11,861 nt of DNA from positions 422,328 to 434,188 of the forward strand of contig CP070642.1 in NCBI GenBank assembly GCA_020354105.1, read 5' to 3'. Below, piece after piece: positions 6,198-11,861 of this stretch. Under the pieces are notes generated by a model. It had not been told where the DNA came from. It searched no databases and saw only the letters and a list, made by a program, of their open reading frames with translations. The position numbers were made by a program, and so were the translations under genes. Source of the stretch: Chloroflexota bacterium. GTDB taxonomy: Bacteria > Chloroflexota > Dehalococcoidia > GIF9 > UBA5629. Each line of letters begins with the position of its first letter. Within the stretch, counting starts at the first letter, position 1.

Positions 6198-7508
6198 ATG
6201 TTCGAGACCTTCAGTGAAATCATAAGTACAGCCACATCTCGCTATCGATTGAAGCAGCTAATCAGCCTACCTCTCTATAGTAATGCTTTTTTCCTAATGG
6301 CCGATACTGCCGTTACCTCTCTCGGTGGTTTTCTCTTCTGGATAGTAGTTGCCAGATTTTATTCTGAAGCTGAAGTAGGCTACGGTTCCGCAATCATCTC
6401 AGCCGTGAACTTTCTTCTACTGCTTAGCTTAGTAGGCCTGAACTTCTCCATCATCCGTTTTTTATCAGAAGCCAAAAAACCAAATGAATTTATTAACTCC
6501 AGCTTCACTATAGGTGGGTTTATCAGTATTGCTATCGCTGCTATCTTTGTTGCCGGAATCGATTTTTGGTCCCCTGCTCTGGGGTTCATAAAAACGAACC
6601 CTGTCTTCGCTGTGGCTTTCGTAGGTGTGACTGCGATAACAACAGTGTCAGTTCTGGTATATTCCGTATTCGTGGCCAAACGCAGGGCTGGCTTTGAGCT
6701 ACTAAAAAGTGCCATTTTCTCAGCAATAAAGATTCCTCTGCCACTTGCCTTCGTCCTGTTTCTTCATACCTTTGGCGTTATTGCTTCCTGGGGTATAGCT
6801 CTGGCAATATCCCTGTTTGTCTCTCTTTTCGTGCTGCTGCCTCGTGTTGAAAATAGGTACAAGCCAGTACCAACTCTTAAATGGGGCTATATAAGGGACA
6901 CATGGCAGTATTCAGGTAGTAGTTACCTGGCATCCGTTCTCGCACTCACCCCGAGAATGATTCTCCCGCTTATGGTGCTAAATATCCTGGGAAGAGAGAG
7001 CAATGCTTACTTCTACGTAGCCTTGATGATAGGAAATCTACTATTCGCCATCCCGCAGTCATTCTCCCGCTCTCTGTTTGCCGAAGGTTCTTACTCACAG
7101 GAAAACATCAAGCAAAATGTAACACGGGCATTGAAGCTCGTATATCTTTTAACAATCCCAGCATTGATTTTGATAGTTGCAGCAGGTAAATGGCTACTTC
7201 TTGCCTTCGGCGCCAGCTATTCGATTAACGGCCTGGTACTCCTATGGCTTTTTAGCTGTTCCAGCTTGCCTCTGGGAATTATACTTGTCTATACTAGTAT
7301 TCTAAGAGTGCGCGATAAGTTGGCGGAGTTAATAGTAATACAAGGGTTTAGTGCTGTAGCTATACTTGGGCTCAGCTACCTTGCTATGCCAGCCTTTGAT
7401 ATATTAGGAGTCGGCATCGTGTGGTTAGGAGTGCAAGTTGTAATTGGTACTATTTTAGCTATTAGACTAAGTATCTGGATGAAACACAAGGATAGCGATG
7501 CCTGCTGA
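6198..7508 (+). CDS. Polysaccharide/lipid-linked oligosaccharide flippase (Wzx/PST-like)
   Basis: 436 residues, hydrophobic almost throughout, with roughly 12 membrane helices, the size and plan of the polysaccharide transporter branch of the MOP superfamily. The N-terminal block, from ADTAVTSLGGFLFWIVVARF to the VGYGSAIISA that follows shortly after, is the typical first-helix pair of the Polysacc_synt family. SLFAEGSYS after the seventh or eighth helix is also typical. Expected role: moving an undecaprenyl/polyprenyl-linked glycan from the inner to the outer face, where the STT3 enzyme could use it. A weak SD AAGG (6188-6191) lies six bases ahead of the ATG. The stop shares one base with the next start (TGATG), so the acetyltransferase is translationally coupled. 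The transported substrate cannot be read from sequence. Confidence 0.88.
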   Translation: MFETFSEIISTATSRYRLKQLISLPLYSNAFFLMADTAVTSLGGFLFWIVVARFYSEAEVGYGSAIISAVNFLLLLSLVGLNFSIIRFLSEAKKPNEFINSSFTIGGFISIAIAAIFVAGIDFWSPALGFIKTNPVFAVAFVGVTAITTVSVLVYSVFVAKRRAGFELLKSAIFSAIKIPLPLAFVLFLHTFGVIASWGIALAISLFVSLFVLLPRVENRYKPVPTLKWGYIRDTWQYSGSSYLASVLALTPRMILPLMVLNILGRESNAYFYVALMIGNLLFAIPQSFSRSLFAEGSYSQENIKQNVTRALKLVYLLTIPALILIVAAGKWLLLAFGASYSINGLVLLWLFSCSSLPLGIILVYTSILRVRDKLAELIVIQGFSAVAILGLSYLAMPAFDILGVGIVWLGVQVVIGTILAIRLSIWMKHKDSDAC

Positions 7509-8164
7509 TGCATAAACTAAAAAGCTCGCTAAAAAAAGCCAGACATATAATAGAAACTGAGGGATTGGCATCCTTTATAAGACGTGGGGTTACATTTTTA
7601 CGGCATAGTATTTTCCTGCAGGATACATACTACATTTATGATCATATCTTGGAAGAGAAAAACGAGGCAGATTTTCTGCCCCGCTTACAGAATTTTACTC
7701 TCGTTATAGCCCACAATAACCAACAGGCCGATGAGCTGTCCGCTCAAGGCTATGAATTCCGTTCTCAAGATGGAGAGGACCACTATAGATTGGACAAAGG
7801 TGCCATAGCATTTTGCGTTTTCTCAGAAGGTGAGCTAGCTCACAAGGGCTGGGCTGCCCTGACTGAAGAAGCCCAAAAGGCCATTGTAAATCTGCCAGTA
7901 AAAATAGACTTTTCGGCCGGTGAATCGTTCTGCGGGGGCACCCTGACAGTCCCGAAATTCAGACAGCGAGGATTGATGGCATATGGCTATTTTGAAAAGC
8001 TACAGTACCTTAGAGAGATTGGAAGGACCAGAGTCATAAATTGCGTTGCTGAAGATAACATCGCATCGCATCGGGCAATGGCGAAACTTCACCCCAAACT
8101 GTATGCTAAAGCACATTATGTAAAATTCTCGGGATTGAGGTTTTGGAAAGAAGTAGTTTGCTAG
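7508..8164 (+). CDS. GNAT-type N-acetyltransferase
   Basis: 218 residues. The C-terminal half carries a GNAT fold: CGGTLTVPKFRQRGLMAYGY (142-161) with the acetyl-CoA pyrophosphate loop R-x-x-G (Arg152-Gly155), then INCVAEDNIASHRAMAKLH (177-195), the usual motif B with Asn and Ser before the last helix. The canonical final Gly/Ala of the loop is Met157, so binding details may differ. The first 35 or so residues are a basic amphipathic stretch (LKKARHIIETEGLASFIRR) that could sit on the membrane. Overlap of one base with the flippase suggests a role in glycan modification, such as acetylating an amino sugar. That is inference from context. Convergent with the BKACE gene, nine bases apart. Confidence 0.75.
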   Translation: MHKLKSSLKKARHIIETEGLASFIRRGVTFLRHSIFLQDTYYIYDHILEEKNEADFLPRLQNFTLVIAHNNQQADELSAQGYEFRSQDGEDHYRLDKGAIAFCVFSEGELAHKGWAALTEEAQKAIVNLPVKIDFSAGESFCGGTLTVPKFRQRGLMAYGYFEKLQYLREIGRTRVINCVAEDNIASHRAMAKLHPKLYAKAHYVKFSGLRFWKEVVC

Positions 8165-8173
8165 CTGTGGCTT

Positions 8174-9031
8174 CTACTGTCGTCCGTATTCCCCATTTCC
8201 ACCCTGGAGATTCAACAGCTTTCTGAGTTCTGCAGGCGTCATGACTTTCCTCTCGTTAGCCTCAGCTAGCCTGTGCATACGGCGAACCAGGTCAGCATTC
8301 CGTGCCAGTCTGGTGCGAGCCGGATCATACCAGACATCATCCTCAATCCCAACACGTACTCCACCATCAGCAGCGACAGCAATTGAATTCACCATCAACT
8401 GACAATCGCCAACACCACCCAGACTCCAAACTGAATTTGATGGCAAATCTCGGATCATTACGCCAGCATGTAGTAAATCGGCCTGGGCACAAGCGGTATT
8501 GCCAAGTATCAGGTTGAAATAATGAGGGGCCTCGAGCAAACCCCTTTTCTCTAGATATTTTGCATAATTTATCATACCGGTATCGAACGCCTCGAGTTCG
8601 GGCAGGATACCGCGGAGCTGCATCTCTTCTGCCAGTTGCTGTATCATTTCCGGAGAGCTTACACTAGCTTCACGATTGAAGTTCACCGAGCTTAGGGTCA
8701 AACTTCCCATATCTGGCTTGACATCTCCCGTAAGCTCCAAAGGAGCTGCACGTTTCTCGAACTCCTTGAAAGTACGGCCGCTCAATGACACACAGATCAC
8801 CAGATCATCACAGAATTTACGGATTCCAGCAATGATATCACCATATACTTCAGCCTTGTATGTTGGTTCACCCGTCTTCTCATCCCGAGCATGTATATGA
8901 ACCATGGTAATACCAATGTCAACAGCTTCATGCACATCCTCTACAATCTCTTGAACCGTTATAGGAACATGTGGTGTCATCTTTTTTGTCGGAATCATGC
9001 CCGTTGGTGCGAAATTGATTATAAGGTTCAC
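8174..9031 (-). CDS. BKACE family (DUF849) beta-keto acid cleavage enzyme
   Basis: 285 residues, full length for the family whose founding member Kce converts 3-keto-5-aminohexanoate plus acetyl-CoA to acetoacetate and an aminobutyryl-CoA in lysine fermentation. Zinc ligands are visible as VHIHARD (His45, His47) and Glu230, with Arg226 and Asp231 also at the positions known in Kce. Conserved blocks include NFAPTGMIPTKKMTPHVPIT at the N-terminus, ICVSLSGR, KPDMGSLTLSSVNF, ELEAFDTGMI and FNLILGN. Cytoplasmic. The start is GTG (9031-9029), supported by a strong SD. The family acts on many beta-keto acids and the substrate here is unknown; no lysine-pathway partners are visible. It follows the CapK-like gene by 123 bases on the same strand, where only a weak pair (TTGGCA, 15 bases, TAGATA) could be a promoter. 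Confidence 0.93.
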   Translation of the reverse strand: MNLIINFAPTGMIPTKKMTPHVPITVQEIVEDVHEAVDIGITMVHIHARDEKTGEPTYKAEVYGDIIAGIRKFCDDLVICVSLSGRTFKEFEKRAAPLELTGDVKPDMGSLTLSSVNFNREASVSSPEMIQQLAEEMQLRGILPELEAFDTGMINYAKYLEKRGLLEAPHYFNLILGNTACAQADLLHAGVMIRDLPSNSVWSLGGVGDCQLMVNSIAVAADGGVRVGIEDDVWYDPARTRLARNADLVRRMHRLAEANERKVMTPAELRKLLNLQGGNGEYGRQ

Positions 9032-9038
9032 AATCTTT

Positions 9039-9045
9039 CCCTCCT
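9039..9045 (-). promoter_or_regulatory. Shine-Dalgarno fixing the GTG start of the BKACE gene
   Basis: AGGAGGG on the minus strand, seven bases ahead of GTG 9031. No nearby ATG in frame is as well placed. Confidence 0.75.
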
Positions 9046-9154
9046 GTCGAGCGTTAATACACTGCCAGATTATTCTCAGAATTTAGAGCTATCTAAAAAC
9101 AAAAAGTTCCTGCCAATGATATTAATCATCTCTCGATATTCTGCAGATGAATAA

Positions 9155-10537
9155 TCAAAGACCTCTAAAGTCCACCGGCGGTAATTTCGATATAATAAAC
9201 TTTCTCTTGCCCGCTGCTGTAACAATTATGTCGTCAACAAACTCCACAGTGATATGCATATTTTCGCCAAGTATTGGCTGATATCGACGTACAATCTCAG
9301 CAGCTAAACGCTCCATATATTCCTGCGTATATCCTGACTCGGGAACAATCTTGACTGTCACATGTTCGTAGCTCTCCTGTATTATCTGAAACTGCTCAAC
9401 ATTCATCAAGGCAAAAAGCTTACGATCATACAGCGCAATGCCGGGTATCGGTTTTCCACTCGCTGTAAATATGAAATCATTGGTGCGGCCAATCACCTTA
9501 GCCAGTAACGGCAGACCCCGGCCGCAGGAGCAAACCTCGTCAGAACTTATGCCCACATCACCGATATCGTATCTTATTAAGGGCATGGCATAGTTGTGTA
9601 GGTTTGTAAGCAATATTTTCCCTTCTACTCCCGAAGGGACAGGTTCACCTTTAGTATCTACGACCTCTACAAATACATTTTCGGCGGCTATATGCAACCC
9701 CCTATGTGCAGAGCACTCAGCAGCAACATTATATACTTCCCAAGTACCATAAATGTTGTAAGTTTCGCACTTAAAAACCCTGCTGAACAATTCTCGCTGA
9801 TAGTCATAAAGTGGCTCAGAGCGGGTGATTATGGCTTTGGGTCGCAAGCTGGACTTCCCTTTTTTCTCGATATAACGTGCCACAAGATAAGCAGCGCTAG
9901 GATAGCTTATTATAAATTCCGGCTGTAATTCCTCCATCTTTTGGACAAAAACTGCCAGGTCCTCCGATATTCTCTTTACATCTAATATCACCGCCCTACG
10001 AAAGAATGCATTGCACAACCGCCAGAATTCCCTTACTATCAAACTTTCGGGATATACATTCTGTATCCAAACCGCCTTATCTGCTATGTTTTTTCCTGCC
10101 CACATGAATACCCTGTGTGCTCCGGCAACACCCCAGTTAAGCCTGTCATCTCTTGTGCTATTGAACAACAAAGGTTCCCCCGTAGAACCCCCTGTAGAAC
10201 CTGATATCGTTTCTTTCAATGGAAACCTGTCTGCGGTGAGCCTATCGAAGTTATTTCTTATAACTTCCTTGGTCAATATCGGCAGTTTCACCAGATCCTT
10301 GCTGTACTCTATGTCCTTCGGCTTCAATCCCCTTTCATCGAATATACGGCGGTAGTAAGGCACGCTCTTGTACGCATGGCTGAGCAGCTTTCTTAGCCTG
10401 TGGTGCTGCAGCTCAAGTATTTCACTCCGTGACCACCACTGGCTTCTCTCCAGCTCCTGCAGGCATTTCGCGGTCCTAGTACCTCTAAAAAGGTCCAAAG
10501 CCGGAGCCAGTATACGCCTGATAATGTAATTATACAT
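9155..10537 (-). CDS. PaaK/CapK-like adenylate-forming enzyme
   Basis: 460 residues, related to phenylacetate-CoA ligase and to CapK proteins of capsule clusters, which activate a carboxylate with ATP. Visible motifs: phosphate loop SGSTGGSTGEP (112-122); YGTWEV (263-268) at the position of the usual YGxxE; RYDIGD (322-327) with the ribose-binding Asp; GRTNDF (350-355) hinge; and a C-terminal Lys-containing GKRKF (443-447). Cys275-x2-His278 and Cys336-x-Cys338 could form a metal site. YKSVPYYRRIFDERGL is the common N-terminal block of CapK-type proteins. The ATG has only a poor SD (GAGAA region). It lies 58 bases after the GT2 gene on the same strand, likely the same operon. Context favours a glycan-decorating acyl activation over aromatic catabolism, but the substrate is unknown. 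Confidence 0.87.
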   Translation of the reverse strand: MYNYIIRRILAPALDLFRGTRTAKCLQELERSQWWSRSEILELQHHRLRKLLSHAYKSVPYYRRIFDERGLKPKDIEYSKDLVKLPILTKEVIRNNFDRLTADRFPLKETISGSTGGSTGEPLLFNSTRDDRLNWGVAGAHRVFMWAGKNIADKAVWIQNVYPESLIVREFWRLCNAFFRRAVILDVKRISEDLAVFVQKMEELQPEFIISYPSAAYLVARYIEKKGKSSLRPKAIITRSEPLYDYQRELFSRVFKCETYNIYGTWEVYNVAAECSAHRGLHIAAENVFVEVVDTKGEPVPSGVEGKILLTNLHNYAMPLIRYDIGDVGISSDEVCSCGRGLPLLAKVIGRTNDFIFTASGKPIPGIALYDRKLFALMNVEQFQIIQESYEHVTVKIVPESGYTQEYMERLAAEIVRRYQPILGENMHITVEFVDDIIVTAAGKRKFIISKLPPVDFRGL

Positions 10538-10595
10538 GAATGTTTCTCTACTCTATGTTGGCGTAGTACCCATGATTCATGTATTTACAGCCATG

Positions 10596-11621
10596 TTAAA
10601 TAACATTGGCATTACCTCGCGCTGAAACGCCTAGTTTACAATTTCCATATATAAACCCAATGCCGACAGCACCAACACAGAGAAGTAAAACCGAGACTTG
10701 TTTTGCTTCATTAAAACGGTTAGGGCCTGAGAAAATATTTTTTGCTCGCCTGGGTATACTATTCAAAATTAAAAATTTCAAATACAATCTTTCAGTGTAC
10801 AAGGGTTCAGCCAAGGGAAATAATTTCTGAATCAAAGCCTTAGTATACCCTTGATAAAAAGACCGCTTAATGAGATTCCCCAGCTTTAGCTTGGATGGTG
10901 ACACCTTGTGATATACTATAGCTTCTGGGTCATAGATGACTCCCTTGCCTAGCTTGTTTTTAACCCTTAAGCCGAATTCTGGTTCCTCTCCCTGAATATA
11001 TGAGGTTCTATGTGCGTCAAAGCCTAATCTTTCATTAAAGTAACCTACCGCTTCAAATACCTGCCTTTTAAAGCTCATGTTTGGACCAAAAGCATCTCGG
11101 ACCTCTGTAACCTTTTCCTCGGCGAAACCAGCATGGGTAACGCCCACCAACCAATAAAGTTCCTCGGGCAGATGTTCTGGCTCTGCAGAAAGCCAAATAG
11201 GTAATATCTTACCGCCAACTGCTGGGGCATTGGTGATTTGATATGTGGCTAATAAGCGTGCTATCCAGCGTTTATCGGTCAAAGCATCGTCATCAGTAAA
11301 GGCAATAATGTCTCCAGTCGCAGCTCTAATGCCGATGTTTCGAGCCCGAGTTACACCCATACCTTCTCGAGTAACAATAACTTTAACCTCTTTCCGGCGG
11401 TTATATTTAGAGCAAATCTTGTCCCCAAGCATTTGCTCACCATCAACAACCACTATAATTTCATCGACCTTGTGGCTCTGCTGAATCAGGCTGTCGATAA
11501 CATCTTTAAGGTTAAGAAAGTTATCAGGATTGTATGTGCAGATTACTACTGAAACAGAGGGCAGTGTCCCGCCTTTACTTGTTTTTTGTTTACTTTCCTG
11601 TTTCGAGCGTATCGGGCTCAT
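10596..11621 (-). CDS. Family 2 glycosyltransferase with C-terminal membrane helix
   Basis: 341 residues. A GT-A fold transferase that adds a sugar from an NDP donor. Motifs: VSVVICTYNPDN (23-34); VVVDGE; TRARNIGIRAATGDIIAFTDDDA (91-113) with the metal-binding DDD (110-112); GPNMSFKRQVFEAVGYFNE (179-197); and GEEPEFGLR (211-219) with the acidic catalytic-type residues. The basic ESKQKTSKGG N-terminus is short and cytoplasmic. A hydrophobic stretch VSVLLLCVGAVGIGFIYG near residues 309-326 would anchor it to the membrane. The ATG follows the upstream GT2 stop by one base, so the two are probably translated as a coupled pair. Likely adds one sugar to the polyprenyl-linked glycan; donor and acceptor are unknown. 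Confidence 0.9.
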   Translation of the reverse strand: MSPIRSKQESKQKTSKGGTLPSVSVVICTYNPDNFLNLKDVIDSLIQQSHKVDEIIVVVDGEQMLGDKICSKYNRRKEVKVIVTREGMGVTRARNIGIRAATGDIIAFTDDDALTDKRWIARLLATYQITNAPAVGGKILPIWLSAEPEHLPEELYWLVGVTHAGFAEEKVTEVRDAFGPNMSFKRQVFEAVGYFNERLGFDAHRTSYIQGEEPEFGLRVKNKLGKGVIYDPEAIVYHKVSPSKLKLGNLIKRSFYQGYTKALIQKLFPLAEPLYTERLYLKFLILNSIPRRAKNIFSGPNRFNEAKQVSVLLLCVGAVGIGFIYGNCKLGVSARGNANVI

Positions 11622-11622
11622 G

Positions 11623-11861
11623 CTATCTACCAGCCGAACTGCGGAACCGCCTCTTCAGCAGTGTCCAAGCAATCTTGATTCCATCTCTTAGTGAATTAAG
11701 CTTAGGTGGGGTCCGACGCCGTCTGTAGTGAATGGGTATCTCTGCTATCTTATAGCCCCTCTTAGTAATATCCGCAAACAACTCCGCCTCCAAGGTGAAT
11801 CCATCGGCAAGCAATTCCAGCTTTGGGATAATTTCACCTCTGAAGCCCCAATACCCAGTAC
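11623..11861 (-). CDS. Polyprenyl-phosphate sugar synthase-like GT2, C-terminal part
   Basis: Partial: the frame is open from the window edge to TAG 11625-11623, giving 78 residues that begin TGYWGFRGEIIPKLELLADG. The GFTLEAEL..ADITKRGYKIAEIPIHYRRR segment and the following KLNSLRDGIKIAWTLL are the usual end of the DPM1/DPG-synthase-like GT2 family, which makes dolichyl- or polyprenyl-phosphate-mannose or -glucose. A TTG at 11814 is not the true start; the gene extends beyond the window. The catalytic GT-A motifs lie outside, so donor specificity cannot be judged. One base before the next GT2 start. Confidence 0.85.
   Translation of the reverse strand, partial: TGYWGFRGEIIPKLELLADGFTLEAELFADITKRGYKIAEIPIHYRRRRTPPKLNSLRDGIKIAWTLLKRRFRSSAGR

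Noticed and set aside
6005..6235. Minus-strand 76-residue ORF in the methyltransferase-flippase spacer
   Set aside because: It runs across both flippase promoter elements and into the flippase start, with no family resemblance and no SD.
9116..9129. Palindrome ATGATATTAATCAT between the CapK-like and BKACE genes
   Set aside because: Only 5-bp half sites in AT-rich DNA; expected by chance.
8891..9154. Plus-strand 87-residue ORF
   Set aside because: Mostly antisense to the BKACE start and its SD; composition is low-information and there is no recognisable domain.

Overview
This window looks bacterial. Three intergenic or upstream stretches carry sigma70-like -35/-10 pairs with 17-bp spacing, a full anti-16S Shine-Dalgarno sequence lies near position 95, and several starts have GTG or SD features. 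The mix of an archaeal-style STT3/AglB oligosaccharyltransferase with bacterial promoters and fermentative-type enzymes would fit a Chloroflexota/Dehalococcoidia-like lineage, but that is a guess from gene content and is not proven by the sequence.

Layout. (1) 1-300: no full gene. Two perfect 44-bp inverted copies of the 3' half of a tRNA-Lys(TTT) gene flank about 150 bp. That interval holds a repeated 11-mer and a 15-codon ORF behind an ideal Shine-Dalgarno, and it looks like the scar of an integrative element. (2) 375-3053, plus strand: promoter, a 790-codon STT3-type oligosaccharyltransferase, then a 4-base overlap into a truncated nucleotide-sugar pyrophosphorylase gene (pseudogene). (3) 3077-5122, plus strand: an atypical SAM methyltransferase and a Glu/Leu/Phe/Val dehydrogenase-like gene, 1 base apart. 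(4) 5145-6000, minus strand: a paralogue of that methyltransferase with its own promoter, convergent with the dehydrogenase. (5) 6117-8164, plus strand: promoter, a polysaccharide flippase, and a GNAT acetyltransferase overlapping it by one base. (6) 8174-11861, minus strand: a polyprenyl-phosphate-sugar synthase-like GT2 (its 5' end runs off the window), a second GT2 glycosyltransferase, a PaaK/CapK-like adenylate-forming enzyme, and a BKACE (DUF849) beta-keto acid cleavage enzyme.

How it fits together. The STT3, flippase, two GT2 enzymes, CapK-like protein, acetyltransferase and methyltransferases make a coherent lipid-linked glycan assembly and protein N-glycosylation locus. Sugars would be put on a polyprenyl carrier, elaborated, flipped across the membrane and transferred to Asn. 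The dehydrogenase and BKACE belong to amino-acid/keto-acid metabolism. They may be unrelated passengers or may supply unusual glycan substituents; the sequence does not decide this.

Most notable points: the WWDYG motif of the STT3 reads WWQYG; both methyltransferases have ILKTDLFAEA where a glycine-rich SAM loop is expected; the dehydrogenase has Tyr at the position that separates glutamate from leucine dehydrogenases; several genes have a -10 box only 10-14 nt ahead of the start; and the tRNA-derived inverted repeat marks the left edge.
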